NCBI GenBank assembly: GCA_905197955.1
Contig: CAJKAR010000012.1
Location: forward strand, 1-64,000
DNA length: 64,000 nucleotides
Direction: 5' to 3'
Source of the DNA: an uncultured Lentisphaeria bacterium
GTDB taxonomy: Bacteria > Verrucomicrobiota > Lentisphaeria > Victivallales > UBA1829
Shown here: positions 42,638 through 52,132 of the stretch, one piece after another
Position numbering within the stretch: position 1 is the stretch's first letter
How the letters are laid out: every line of letters begins with the position of its first letter
Program-made: the position numbers and the translations under genes
Notes under the pieces: generated by a model
Databases searched by the model: none
What the model saw: the letters and a program-made list of their open reading frames with translations, nothing else
What the model was told of the DNA's origin: nothing

Positions 42638-44473
42638 ATGCCGGATAAGTTGAAAAACGCACTGGAATCCAGAGTCGTCGTGTTTGACGGCGCAATGGGC
42701 ACGGAAATCTATCGCAAGAACTATTTTGTAAACACCTCCTATGAAAATCTTTGCCTGACAGCGCCTCATGTGATTGCAGGAATTCATGAAAGTTACGTGG
42801 ATGCCGGCGCGGAGGTCCTGACGACGAATTCCTACGGAGCGAATTTCAATAAACTTTCGAAGTTCGGACTTGCCGAAAAGCTGACGGAAATCAACCGTGC
42901 CGCTGTGAGAATTGCGCGACAGGCCGGAGGCGATTCCGTACTGGTTGCCGCCTCAGTGGGTCCGATCGGAGATCTGCCGCAGGGGACGGTCTATACCCGT
43001 GCCAATGCCGTTGCCATGATTCAGGAGCAGATTCGATCCCTTGTCTCTGAATCTCCAGATTTTATCCTTTTTGAGACGATGCGTTCTCTTGCGGATGTTG
43101 AGATCGCCATAGCCGCCATGAATGCCGTGCCGGATTTCCCGTTCATGATCAGCGTGCAGATGGATTCCAATGCGGAAACCGCCACCGGAGATTCCGTTGC
43201 GGCGATTCTGGCATTTCTCCGGAAGAGTGAACTTCAGCCGACCGCATTCGGTATGAACTGCGGTTCCGGTCCGGAAGCCATGCTGACTGCGTTGGAAAAA
43301 TTTGCGCACCATTGTCCGTATCCGATTGTGGTCCAGCCGAATGCGGGAACTCCGAAAAACGTTGACAACCGGATGATCTATATGAGCAGTCCGGAATACT
43401 TTACCACCTATTCCATGCGATTTGTGGCTCTGGGTGCACGCGGAGTCGGCGGCTGTTGCGGAACCACGCCCGATCATATTCGCGATCTGGCGCGCAGTAT
43501 CAATCCGATGGCCAAAATCGAAAAAGCGGCGAAGGCGCATGTCTTTGAAGCGACAGTTCCTTTGAAGGATCCGGTTCCGACAGCGGAAAAGTCATCTCTT
43601 GCCCGGAAACTTGCAACCGGTCAATGGGTCCATACCGTGGAGATTGTTCCGCCGCAGGGGTACCTGCTGGCCCAGACTGTGGAGAAATCCAGACTCTGTG
43701 CGGAGGCCGGTTTTGATGCTGTGAACATTCCGGATGGTCCCCGGGCCAGCTCGCGGGTTTCACCGCTAGTGACAGCCTGTAAAATTCAGGAAGGGGCGGG
43801 GATTGAAGCAATTCTTCATTTCTGCTGCCGAGATAAAAATCTGATTGGGATGCAGGCGGATCTTCTTGGGTGTGCCGCCATGAATATCAACAACATTCTG
43901 TTTATCACAGGCGATCCGCCGAAGCTGGGAGATTATCCGTTTGCTTCCGGGGTCTTCGATATGGATTCGATCGGCATGGTCCGGATTCAGAGCCGTCTGA
44001 ATCGAGGTGTGGATGTGGCCGGGAAAGCGATTGACGCTCCGACAAAAGCATTTATTGCGGTTGGAGCCGATCCGAATGCGATCGATATGGAACGCGAGAT
44101 CCGCCGTTCCCGCGAGAAAATAGACGCGGGTGCGGAAGCCTTCATAACACAGCCAGTTTTTGACGTGGAGCCGTTGCTCCGCTTCATGGATGCCATCCCG
44201 GAACTTCGCGATGGGAAAGTGCCTCTGATTGCCGGAATCTGGCCTTTGGCGAGCTATCGGAATGCCGAATTCATGAAGAATGAAGTTCCTGGAGTGATCG
44301 TGCCCGATTCCGTGATGATCCGGATGGCGGAGCCGAAGACGAAGGAAGATCAACGTCAGGTTGGTATTGAGATTGCGCGTGAAGCGATAGCCTCCATTCG
44401 CGGCCGGGTTGCGGGAGTTCAGATCAGTGCCCCGTTTGGCAATGTGAATACCGCAATAGCCGTCATGAAATAA
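42638..44473 (+). CDS. Bifunctional homocysteine S-methyltransferase / methylenetetrahydrofolate reductase
   Basis: A 611-residue fusion of the YitJ type. Residues 1-290 are the zinc-dependent homocysteine methyltransferase barrel (V-F-D-G-A-M-G-T-E, T-N-S-Y-G-A-N, zinc ligands in M-N-C-G-S-G and G-G-C-C-G-T-T-P). Residues about 315-611 are the flavin MetF-type reductase (V-E-I-V-P-P-Q-G, I-L-F-I-T-G-D-P-P, F-I-T-Q-P-V-F-D). Together they make and transfer the methyl group for methionine. AGGAGAAGG precedes the ATG. It follows hom-lysC, linking homoserine and methionine supply. Confidence 0.94.
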   Translation: MPDKLKNALESRVVVFDGAMGTEIYRKNYFVNTSYENLCLTAPHVIAGIHESYVDAGAEVLTTNSYGANFNKLSKFGLAEKLTEINRAAVRIARQAGGDSVLVAASVGPIGDLPQGTVYTRANAVAMIQEQIRSLVSESPDFILFETMRSLADVEIAIAAMNAVPDFPFMISVQMDSNAETATGDSVAAILAFLRKSELQPTAFGMNCGSGPEAMLTALEKFAHHCPYPIVVQPNAGTPKNVDNRMIYMSSPEYFTTYSMRFVALGARGVGGCCGTTPDHIRDLARSINPMAKIEKAAKAHVFEATVPLKDPVPTAEKSSLARKLATGQWVHTVEIVPPQGYLLAQTVEKSRLCAEAGFDAVNIPDGPRASSRVSPLVTACKIQEGAGIEAILHFCCRDKNLIGMQADLLGCAAMNINNILFITGDPPKLGDYPFASGVFDMDSIGMVRIQSRLNRGVDVAGKAIDAPTKAFIAVGADPNAIDMEREIRRSREKIDAGAEAFITQPVFDVEPLLRFMDAIPELRDGKVPLIAGIWPLASYRNAEFMKNEVPGVIVPDSVMIRMAEPKTKEDQRQVGIEIAREAIASIRGRVAGVQISAPFGNVNTAIAVMK

Positions 44474-44474
44474 A

Positions 44475-44509
44475 AAAAGCACAAATCCATAAAAAGAATT
44501 TGTGCTTTT
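44475..44509. terminator. Bidirectional terminator
   Basis: AAAAGCACAAAT (44475-44486) pairs with ATTTGTGCTTTT (44498-44509), directly after the stop of the methyltransferase/reductase gene and between convergent units. Confidence 0.85.
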
Positions 44510-44517
44510 GAATCGCT

Positions 44518-44573
44518 CCGGTTCGCAACCGGTCGCGGTCCGGCGGCGAATACGCCGGTCGCCCGCAGGGCGA
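44518..44573. repeat. Three back-to-back GC hairpins
   Basis: CCGGTT-CGC-AACCGG (44518-44532), CCGGCG-7-CGCCGG (44540-44558) and TCGCCC-GCA-GGGCGA (44559-44573) lie head to tail in the gap between convergent genes. They are REP-like in layout, but no second copy was noticed in this window. Confidence 0.6.
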
Positions 44574-44577
44574 AACA

Positions 44578-45255
44578 TCATTCAGAAACAACTTCGTTAT
44601 ACGCTTTTACCTTTCCATTGAATCGGACAACCAGTGGCAGATAATCGCTATTGGCAGAATTTAAAGATTCTCCGACTTTACGGGCTTCCCTGATTTTCAG
44701 CAATACTGGCTGCATGGCAAAAAGCATTCCATCTGATCTGAAAATGATTGCATTTCGAAAATCTGTACTTGGAATTGCAGGGCGAGCATTTGCATCTTCA
44801 ACAGATTTAACTGTTTTTGCAGAAAGATCTCCTGTTGCCGTTTTTTCGTTAGCATCTTCTCCTGGTTTGAAAAACAGCTCATTGTTATTATCCTTATCTT
44901 TTCCAACAAGGACCCCGGATGGGAGATAATTCCAATTTTCTCCTGTAATCCAGCGTTTGAATGTGATTGTTGTACCTGATTGAATATAGACTTCGCATGT
45001 CCGGTAGGATTGATATCCCAGCTGGTTGGTGAGAGAGGTAATTTCATCCTGAGGAAAAATTATGGCAACATCTGTTTTATTTGCAACGGCATAAGCTCTT
45101 GCCGCATTGATTTTTCCGATCAACTCTCTTGCGGCTCTAGTAGGACCGGACCCTTGCAAAATACGGGAAAATGATGGAACTGCAACAGCCAGGAGAATTC
45201 CGGCAATGGCAACTACCAGCAGGAGTTCTATGATGGTAAAGTTGATATGCTTCAT
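44578..45255 (-). CDS. GspH-like pseudopilin, Verru_Chthon cassette D-like
   Basis: A 225-residue prepilin-type protein (N-F-T-I-I-E-L-L-L-V-V-A-I-A-G-I-L) with the GspH/FimT-like A-A-R-E-L-I-G-K-I-N-A-A-R-A-Y-A-V segment after the helix. It is last in a five-gene minus-strand cassette and its start overlaps the preceding stop (ATGA). Position and size recall protein D of the Verru_Chthon cassette. DNA here is visibly AT-richer than the flanks. Confidence 0.8.
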   Translation of the reverse strand: MKHINFTIIELLLVVAIAGILLAVAVPSFSRILQGSGPTRAARELIGKINAARAYAVANKTDVAIIFPQDEITSLTNQLGYQSYRTCEVYIQSGTTITFKRWITGENWNYLPSGVLVGKDKDNNNELFFKPGEDANEKTATGDLSAKTVKSVEDANARPAIPSTDFRNAIIFRSDGMLFAMQPVLLKIREARKVGESLNSANSDYLPLVVRFNGKVKAYNEVVSE

Positions 45256-45872
45256 CGTTGGGTTCTCCTTTTCTGATCAAGAAGTCTGATTTGTTTTTGA
45301 ATTTCCATTTTTCTTCGCTGTATATTTTTAGCCTTGATTGCTTCCAGCTGAGAAGCAGGAATTTTCTCCGGTTTTTTCAAAAGTTCCTTCAACGGACCGT
45401 TATTTTGAGAAAATTCATTTACAGCATTTTTGTAAAGGTCGGCATTGCCTCCCATATAAGCATATTCCATTTTATTAACGATCGCGGAATAGGTATTTAA
45501 GGCTTTCCCTATTTTGACGAACCATCTTAATCTTTTTCCCGTGACTTCTTCCAGATCCGGATGGGAGAGCATTTGCTGGAATGATTTTAACATAAACTTC
45601 AAAGAAGAAGCCTTTAAACGGTTCGAATCTCCGCTTTTGGGGAGTTCATTGCTGATTTTTCCTTCTGCAAATACCGATTTGATTTCTGCCATGATATTAT
45701 TGAACCTTGCAGCAGGAAAATCGGAAATTCGAGGATCCTTCCGATATAGAATTCGAATCTGCTCATCAATTGTCAGCTGTTTTTCCCGTGTCGCACTTTG
45801 TCCGCAGAGAATGATCGGCAAGATAAACACAAGAATCAGCAGTCGCTGGACACCAGAATGCTTAGTCAACAT
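45252..45872 (-). CDS. Secreted hypothetical protein within the pseudopilin cassette
   Basis: A 206-residue protein with a signal peptide (L-L-I-L-V-F-I-L-P-I-I-L-C-G) and a charged, mostly helical body ending in basic K/R/Q-rich helices (about 165-206). I do not recognise a family. It overlaps both neighbours (4 bases downstream, 11 bases upstream), so it is firmly part of the cassette; assembly or anchoring of the pseudopilins is only a guess. Confidence 0.7.
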   Translation of the reverse strand: MLTKHSGVQRLLILVFILPIILCGQSATREKQLTIDEQIRILYRKDPRISDFPAARFNNIMAEIKSVFAEGKISNELPKSGDSNRLKASSLKFMLKSFQQMLSHPDLEEVTGKRLRWFVKIGKALNTYSAIVNKMEYAYMGGNADLYKNAVNEFSQNNGPLKELLKKPEKIPASQLEAIKAKNIQRRKMEIQKQIRLLDQKRRTQR

Positions 45873-48800
45873 ATTGCACCCTCTGAATCTTCCATTTGTT
45901 AGTGATTGGATCTTTTACAAGAATGGCCAAGATTTTCTGTTCAGCCAGAATTTGATCAATTCCATTTTCATAAGTGCCTTTCTGAGCCAGAGTTCCTGAC
46001 GTATATTTCCCTTTTACAGTCGTGGAAAGACGAAGTCCATGTCTCCCTTGTGGTCTGGGATACTGATAGCCCGCTTCGTAGAGTGGAATAGAATCAGCAG
46101 AACCTGCATTGGATGGATTCAGGTCGTCAAAGGCATTGTTTCTGTTCCAGTCTTTCAGGCGTGGCCCATCAATATCCCGAATGGCTTGCGCCAGACCAAT
46201 GACATACATCTGCATAGGCTTTGCATCGGGATCGGCTTCGAGCAACATGATCGTTTTTGCAATCATTTCCTCCTGTTTCTGGTCGGTAAGATCAGTCGCG
46301 GAGGCTCTGCTCAAAAATTGCTGGACTTTTTGAAAATCAGTATTCGCAGTGGAAAGAAGCTCTGCTCTTGAACGCAATGGGGTTCCCGCCCTCTGATTTT
46401 TTATGAGAGTTGCGAGATCATAGAGGAAGCCCGCTGTTACTTTTCCATCAGCAGCTGTGGCTAAATCGCTTTCAAGAGGTTTATCCAGAGGCCCGGCAAG
46501 AGGATCTTCCAGAGAGGAAGAATCTGAATAAAGATTTTCAAAAAGCGCTCCGACTGCAGAAACGTTGTTTTCTTGCAGAGAACTTATGTTAATTTTTCCA
46601 TACTGGAAAGGAGAATCGGTTACTTTTACTTGATCTAAGATATTCGCATCTCCGTCGCTGTATTTTTCTCCTCCGGTTCCATTCGAATCCGCAGTTGTTG
46701 TACTGACTTGATTGTGATTGTATTTCGTTAAATTGAGTGTCTGATATGGCGCACCTCTGTGAACTGCCCCCAGGTGCCAGATCCATGGTGTCGTTTTGGA
46801 GAGATCTGTTCCTGTTGACGCGAAAATATGCATGAAATCTTTATACGTAGCCTGATTTCCACCGAGAGGGGGACGATCTGGAGTTTTTTTATCTCTGTCT
46901 GTTTCCGCAGGCATATCGTATGTTATGACTGCTTCGGTATCTTTATAGAGAGTTTCCAAGTTCTTATCCGTATCGTCATGGGCTGTTGCATTATTTTTCC
47001 ACTGATTGCCCATTAAGTTGTGACGGGGATCAGTAACTCTGTAAACTTGCATGAAATTATAATTTTTTGTTTGAGAACTCGTTACACTGGTATCGGCAAC
47101 CGTTGGAACTGTTGCAATGAGATTTTCCCATAATCCGGTCGTAACGACAAAACCATTGGAGCCTGTTTTAAATTCTGCAAAATCAACAGGAACCGGATCA
47201 GGATTATCAGTATATTGATAAGAAAGCATTAGTTTCTCCGGTGTAAATTTCAGATTCGAAATGTTTAATTTCGGCAAGTCTTCGACTGCAAGAGCATCTT
47301 TTTGTATGGAGGGATACACCGGCAGAGAGCCGCTCGTTGTTTTGTTTGCGTTAAATGTGGTTAAATTTGCTTCTGTTAGCTGCAACAGGAAATTTTCACT
47401 TCCGACAAGCTGATCAAAGAATTTGCTCTCCGCAGAAGAGGAGTCAATCGTGAAGGTATAGGAACATTTTTTTCCATCAGCTGGATTTTCCACATCAAAG
47501 GTTAATGTTCCTTTCAGTTCAATTTTAATTTGATTGCCATCATTTGGAAGCCCAAATGGATTGATGTATTCTACGACAGGGGTTACTTCCGGGTCGAGAA
47601 GAGTGAACGTATGAGTGATCGGTGTCCCGGCAGCTTCATCCGCAGGTTTATACTCGTACTGAACAGGAAGCTTGATATAAACTCCAAATCCTGAAAGATA
47701 GGGGGTTTTTTTATTGCCGGTATACTGAACATTCCCATTGTTCCACCACTGTTTCGGATGAACATCGGATGTCGGTTCCCGGATAGTTTCGGGAACAAAA
47801 TAATCGATAATGTTAGCAGCAATCTGTTGCTTTTTGGCTTTTACCGCATCGGAATCGGAGAAATAACCATCATAACCGCCATCTTTTTCTTTCCAATTTG
47901 CCAGCCAGGGGATTGTTTCCGTGATGATATCAGCATTGTCTGGAGCTTTTGCTTCATCTCCAGAAACATATTCTTTCAAAACCTTTTCTTCGCCAGTCAT
48001 CTGCTGAACAAGTTTCTGTCGATCAGCAATGTCAGTATACTTCCCCCAGTTTCTTGCCAGATTGAAACGATGATATTTCTTGACGCCATCTGTATCATTA
48101 TATTGAAAAAATTCTGGATATTTGACCGATGGCAGATAGAATAGTTTATTAATCAGCGTGTCGGCTGTGATTAGATCCGAATCAGATAATTGATTTGGAT
48201 TTGGTGAACTTGGAGAAAGTTTTAGATAGCTTCCCAGTTGATAATAATCGGTTAGCCGCATTTTATTATTCCAGATTTCAGTCTGCAGATTTGTAATATC
48301 CAAGGGAGAAGAACCCGTCAACAGAAAACCACTGTTGGGATTCAGTTCTGACAAGGTATTGCCGTAGCGTTCATGAGTCGAAACGGGATCGGCATTGTCT
48401 GCTAAAAAAAGAGCATTCAGGTCAATTAAGGGGCGATCCGCAGCCAACGCGATGTAGGCGAATCTACCAACGATGGGATCTGCTGCATTGTTCCCTTCCT
48501 GTACATACTGCCAGGATGGATAGAGATTTTTCAGATCCGAGTCAGAAATGGGGGAGACCTCCATATTATAGAGTCTGGATTCAATATCTTTACCGATAAA
48601 ACCCAGTTTCCAAATCCAGTCGTAGGTGTCCTGATTATTTCCACTTGTGGTTTTGGAATAAAATTTCGGGAGATCTTTGCCCTTGATCTCTTTTTCTGCA
48701 ATATAGCAGACTCTGTCAAGAATGGACCTGGCAAGTGCTTTGGCATATGCTTTATCAGTATTGAGCTTGGCGATATCCTTATTGGTCATGGATACGGATG

Positions 48801-48906
48801 CAAACGTCAATGCCAGAACCGTCATGAGACCAAGAATTCCAAGAGAAAAAAGCAGGGCAACGCCTTTTTCCGTAACTTTTTGTTTTTTTGCACGCTTGAT
48901 ATTCAT
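45862..48906 (-). CDS. Large GspK/PilX-like protein, Verru_Chthon cassette A-like
   Basis: A 1014-residue protein with a K-G-V-A-L-L-F-S-L-G-I-L-G-L-M-T-V-L-A-L-T-F prepilin-like N-terminus (no canonical Glu5; a Val-Ala-Leu start like PilX/GspK) and a very long exported domain. The large size beside three small pseudopilins matches protein A of the Verru_Chthon cassette. Internal regions are rich in D, N, T and K and poor in C. Only R-A-G-T-P-L-R-S-R-A-E-L-L-S is GspK-like near the C-terminal third. Its role could be a minor-pilin tip or surface adhesin; unproven. Confidence 0.75.
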   Translation of the reverse strand: MNIKRAKKQKVTEKGVALLFSLGILGLMTVLALTFASVSMTNKDIAKLNTDKAYAKALARSILDRVCYIAEKEIKGKDLPKFYSKTTSGNNQDTYDWIWKLGFIGKDIESRLYNMEVSPISDSDLKNLYPSWQYVQEGNNAADPIVGRFAYIALAADRPLIDLNALFLADNADPVSTHERYGNTLSELNPNSGFLLTGSSPLDITNLQTEIWNNKMRLTDYYQLGSYLKLSPSSPNPNQLSDSDLITADTLINKLFYLPSVKYPEFFQYNDTDGVKKYHRFNLARNWGKYTDIADRQKLVQQMTGEEKVLKEYVSGDEAKAPDNADIITETIPWLANWKEKDGGYDGYFSDSDAVKAKKQQIAANIIDYFVPETIREPTSDVHPKQWWNNGNVQYTGNKKTPYLSGFGVYIKLPVQYEYKPADEAAGTPITHTFTLLDPEVTPVVEYINPFGLPNDGNQIKIELKGTLTFDVENPADGKKCSYTFTIDSSSAESKFFDQLVGSENFLLQLTEANLTTFNANKTTSGSLPVYPSIQKDALAVEDLPKLNISNLKFTPEKLMLSYQYTDNPDPVPVDFAEFKTGSNGFVVTTGLWENLIATVPTVADTSVTSSQTKNYNFMQVYRVTDPRHNLMGNQWKNNATAHDDTDKNLETLYKDTEAVITYDMPAETDRDKKTPDRPPLGGNQATYKDFMHIFASTGTDLSKTTPWIWHLGAVHRGAPYQTLNLTKYNHNQVSTTTADSNGTGGEKYSDGDANILDQVKVTDSPFQYGKINISSLQENNVSAVGALFENLYSDSSSLEDPLAGPLDKPLESDLATAADGKVTAGFLYDLATLIKNQRAGTPLRSRAELLSTANTDFQKVQQFLSRASATDLTDQKQEEMIAKTIMLLEADPDAKPMQMYVIGLAQAIRDIDGPRLKDWNRNNAFDDLNPSNAGSADSIPLYEAGYQYPRPQGRHGLRLSTTVKGKYTSGTLAQKGTYENGIDQILAEQKILAILVKDPITNKWKIQRVQYVD

Positions 48907-48942
48907 AATCCGTTTTCCTTCTTGGATTTTTGGGAGAAGATC

Positions 48943-49668
48943 TTACAGATCTGCATAATAAATGGGACGATCAATGCTTATGATTCTGGAAAAAGTCCTT
49001 GTGTATAGACCTCTTTCTTCATCAGAGGTTGCATTTTTATATTTTCTCATGATTTGCGGATCATTGTCAATGACAGTAAAGGAGACCAGTACTATGTGTG
49101 GCATACGATCCGTTACAGGTTTGTAATTATTGCTGGCATTCCTGTATAACGGGGCAATGGTCCAGGAAAGAATATTTTCCAGAATGATCCCTCTGTCAGT
49201 TTTGTTGCTGACTGTACTGGTGGCTGTTCTAAATGTCAAACCCTCTTTATCCGTACGAACAGAATATTTCAGTCTCCGCAATCCACCAAGGCCAGATATT
49301 TCATCTGTATACGATGTCGAATCGAGATAATAAGCAACTTCAACTTCCTTCAGTTTCTGATTTCCTGGATCAATTAAATAAGGTTTTATTGTAGGAAACC
49401 ACAAGACCGTACTGTTGTCTGTGTAAAAAGACCTTCCGATTCCTGTGGGATTATCTACATAAATCGCAGACATGAGATCCGCTTCGATCATATTCAACGC
49501 AATACGGGCATTTTCATAGCTGTCGGATTTTACAGTTGTTCTTTTCCAGACATCCTGAGTTGAGTTGAATATCTGCATCAGAATAAGCATCAGGATGGCA
49601 AAAATCGCCATTGCCACCATCAGTTCTACGATAGTAAAGAAGCTTTTTTTGAGTTTGGTTTTTCGCAT
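48943..49668 (-). CDS. GspJ-like pseudopilin, Verru_Chthon cassette C-like
   Basis: A 241-residue protein with K-S-F-F-T-I-V-E-L-M-V-A-M-A-I-F-A-I-L-M-L and a GspJ-type following segment (Y-E-N-A-R-I-A-L-N-M-I-E-A-D-L). It lies 36 bases upstream of the large protein gene and 13 bases after the next pseudopilin gene. Confidence 0.8.
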   Translation of the reverse strand: MRKTKLKKSFFTIVELMVAMAIFAILMLILMQIFNSTQDVWKRTTVKSDSYENARIALNMIEADLMSAIYVDNPTGIGRSFYTDNSTVLWFPTIKPYLIDPGNQKLKEVEVAYYLDSTSYTDEISGLGGLRRLKYSVRTDKEGLTFRTATSTVSNKTDRGIILENILSWTIAPLYRNASNNYKPVTDRMPHIVLVSFTVIDNDPQIMRKYKNATSDEERGLYTRTFSRIISIDRPIYYADL

Positions 49669-49681
49669 GATGAGTACTCAC

Positions 49682-50221
49682 TTACTTTGAAACGTCAAAA
49701 ACGAACAGACGTTTTTGCCTGTTTTCCATCGCAACGGTAACCGGCCAGCTGAATTCAACGAAAATTCGTTTTGTGTTATTGGCCTCTGCTGGTCCAACAC
49801 TGGCTGTTCCATTGTATAAATCCGCTGGAATATCTGCCTGTCGAAAACTGCCATGCAGGATTGTCATGCCATCTCCGGATTCAAACCAATAAATATTTGA
49901 GTCGCTGGTCTTATAAATTTTCCAATCACTCAAATTACTATCCACATCACTGCCTTTGGTTATTCCAGGCGTCGGTTCAGGTTGTGTAGAGCTGTTGGTA
50001 AAGGGAAGATCGGTGCCATTTTTCCATTCTGGTATATATTTTAAATTCAGCAGAGCTGAGACTTTGGATGCGGCTTCTTCTACAAAGGCATCCGCCGCGA
50101 CATCACGATTTGCGTTGAGGGATGGCGGCAGGAGCGCCATTACACCGGTCACTCCAATAGCGACCACTCCGATCGCGAGAACAATCTCGACCATGTTGAA
50201 TCTGTGTAGAATTTTACGCAT
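49682..50221 (-). CDS. GspI-like pseudopilin, Verru_Chthon cassette B-like
   Basis: A 179-residue protein with N-M-V-E-I-V-L-A-I-G-V-V-A-I-G-V-T-G-V-M, of the GspI type, and an exported domain with W-K-I-Y-K-T and F-V-E-F-S-W-P-V. The start at 50221 has AGGAGG 8 bases upstream (an upstream in-frame start at 50239 is less likely). It is the first gene of the cassette. Confidence 0.8.
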   Translation of the reverse strand: MRKILHRFNMVEIVLAIGVVAIGVTGVMALLPPSLNANRDVAADAFVEEAASKVSALLNLKYIPEWKNGTDLPFTNSSTQPEPTPGITKGSDVDSNLSDWKIYKTSDSNIYWFESGDGMTILHGSFRQADIPADLYNGTASVGPAEANNTKRIFVEFSWPVTVAMENRQKRLFVFDVSK

Positions 50222-50241
50222 AAGTATGCCTCCTGTCATAT

Positions 50242-50247
50242 CTTATA
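50242..50247 (-). promoter_or_regulatory. Candidate promoter of the pseudopilin cassette
   Basis: TGTTG-TATAAG on the minus strand resembles the regulator -10 elements here, but the -35 (TGGACT region) is weak. The remaining 50250-50476 gap is very A/T-rich with long A and T runs and holds no gene. Confidence 0.35.
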
Positions 50248-50476
50248 CAACAGTTTTATGAAAAAGTCCACTTCTTTTTCTGCGAAAATGAAAAAAAAAT
50301 CATTTTTTTTTCTGTTTTTCTCGACCAATCGATCTATTTCTTTGAAAAACAAGCCTTTCCGATGCGGAAAACGAAAAAAAAATTCCCTTTTCAGATTTCT
50401 CGAAAGCTCCGGATATCAACAATTTCCCTTGCTTTCACAGACGGAACTTTTACCCATCATACTTTCTGAAACAGAA

Positions 50477-51169
50477 TCACTTTCGCGGTCTTCCACCAAA
50501 AATGGCCGTTCCGATCCGGACGATCGTGGCCCCTTCTTCAATCGCAACCGGGAAATCCTGACTCATGCCCATGGATAATTCCGGCAGTGGTACCGAAAAT
50601 TCACGGACAAGTCTCTCCCGGAACTCCCGCAACCCCGCAAATGTCTGATGCAGAAGCAATTCTTCCGCTCCCAGCGGAGCCATGGTCATAAGGCCAAGAA
50701 CCTTTACATTCGCCAGAGAAAGCGCTTGTTCCATAATTTCCCGAAGCGGATCAAATCCGGAAATCCCGAACTTGGACTCCTCACCGGAAACATTGACCTC
50801 AAGAAGCAGTTTCTGGATTTTTCCCCTTTTTTCTGCGGCTGCATTGATTTTGTTCAGCAGCTTGAGCGAGTCGACAGAATGAATGTATTCCGCCAGCGCA
50901 ACCGCTTTTTCCGCTTTGTTTGACTGCAGATGTCCGATCAGATGCCAGATCATGCCCGGGAGCGCCGCCGGAACTTTGTCTTCCAGTTCCTGAACCCGGT
51001 TTTCTCCGAATTCACACTGTCCTGCAGAAAAGGCTTCCCGAATGTCCTCCATCGGAAAGGTCTTGGAAACCGCCAGAAGTTTCACCGTTTCCGGATCCCG
51101 TCCGGCTTTCCGGGCAGCATTCGAGATCTGTCCTTTGATTTCCGCAAGATGCTCCGCAATGAGATTCAT
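50477..51169 (-). CDS. YggS/PLPBP-family PLP-binding protein
   Basis: A 230-residue single-barrel PLP protein of the YggS/PROSC family, involved in vitamin B6 homeostasis. It has L-L-A-V-S-K-T (PLP lysine near residue 36), F-G-E-N-R-V-Q-E-L, W-H-L-I-G-H-L-Q-S-N-K and the late S-M-G-M-S-Q-D-F with R-I-G-T-A-I-F-G. It starts 2 bases after cysE and forms the end of the yicC-cysE-yggS operon. Confidence 0.95.
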   Translation of the reverse strand: MNLIAEHLAEIKGQISNAARKAGRDPETVKLLAVSKTFPMEDIREAFSAGQCEFGENRVQELEDKVPAALPGMIWHLIGHLQSNKAEKAVALAEYIHSVDSLKLLNKINAAAEKRGKIQKLLLEVNVSGEESKFGISGFDPLREIMEQALSLANVKVLGLMTMAPLGAEELLLHQTFAGLREFRERLVREFSVPLPELSMGMSQDFPVAIEEGATIVRIGTAIFGGRPRK

Positions 51170-51171
51170 TT

Positions 51172-52113
51172 TCAGTTCCCTCCCGGTTTTTTGATGGAAA
51201 GCTCCGGATCGGCAATCCGGATCTTGGTTCCCGGAGGAACGCTCTCCGTGAGCCAGACATTGCCGCCGACAACGGAATTGGCACCGATCGTAATGTTGCC
51301 GAGAATCGTTGCTCCGGCATAAATCGTCACCCCGTCTTCAATGTTCGGATGGCGCTTTGCTCCTTTGATGATTTTTCCGCAGGCGTCCTTCGGGAAGGAG
51401 TGGGCGCCAAGCGTAACTCCCTGATAGATCTTGACATTGGATCCGATGGTCGCTGTTTCTCCGATGACAACACCAGTTCCATGGTCGATGAAAACTCCTT
51501 CGCCGATCGTGGCGCCTGGATGAATGTCAATCGCTGTGATTCTGTGTGCATATTCTGTCATGATGCGCGGAATCAGCGGAACCTTTTCCACGTATAAAAT
51601 GTGCGCAAGACGCTGAATGGTGATGGCCTTGACTCCCGGATAGCTGAGAATGATTTCATCCAGGGATCGAGCCGCGGGATCTCCGTCAAGCGCCGCCTGA
51701 ATGTCCTTTTTGATGACAGCTCGGAGACTCGGAATGCTTTGCAGAAGTTTTCTGGTGGCGGACCGCGCCCGCTCCAGACATTTACATTCGTCGCAGGACT
51801 CCGTCAGCATGCAGTGATACTTGTAGGCGCGATGAATCACATCGTTGAGCTCAATGTAAAGCGAGGAAACAATGTCTCCCACAGAAAACTTCAGCGTTTC
51901 CATCGAGTAGGCCTCGCGTTCCGCGAAACCGGGGAAGATCAGCTCCAGCAGTTTCGCAAGAATCGAAAGCACCTCCGTTTCGCGCGGGAGATTGTGCCCT
52001 TCGTTGTGGTTGATGCCGATCCCGTCCTGATATGTTGCGGAGATCTCCGCCGTGACGGTGTCAATAAAATCTGCTGCGTCCGCGGACGCATGCCGGGCGT
52101 TGCATTGTTTCAT
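51172..52113 (-). CDS. cysE: Serine O-acetyltransferase
   Basis: A 313-residue SAT that acetylates serine for cysteine synthesis. The C-terminal left-handed beta-helix hexapeptides (I-H-P-G-A-T-I-G-E-G-V-F-I-D-H-G-T-G-V-V) and K-I-Y-Q-G-V-T-L-G-A are typical, with the catalytic His in D-H-G-T-G. The long N-terminal helical domain and R-E-T-E-V start mark the EpsC-like branch. GAGGGAA lies upstream. It sits between yicC (19 bases) and yggS (2 bases). Confidence 0.94.
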   Translation of the reverse strand: MKQCNARHASADAADFIDTVTAEISATYQDGIGINHNEGHNLPRETEVLSILAKLLELIFPGFAEREAYSMETLKFSVGDIVSSLYIELNDVIHRAYKYHCMLTESCDECKCLERARSATRKLLQSIPSLRAVIKKDIQAALDGDPAARSLDEIILSYPGVKAITIQRLAHILYVEKVPLIPRIMTEYAHRITAIDIHPGATIGEGVFIDHGTGVVIGETATIGSNVKIYQGVTLGAHSFPKDACGKIIKGAKRHPNIEDGVTIYAGATILGNITIGANSVVGGNVWLTESVPPGTKIRIADPELSIKKPGGN

Positions 52114-52132
52114 CAGCGTTCCCTCTGTAATA

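Noticed and set aside
44518..44573. tRNA or tRNA fragment (a T-arm-like CCGGTTCGCAACCGG)
   Set aside because: No anticodon arm, D-arm or acceptor stem can be drawn around it.
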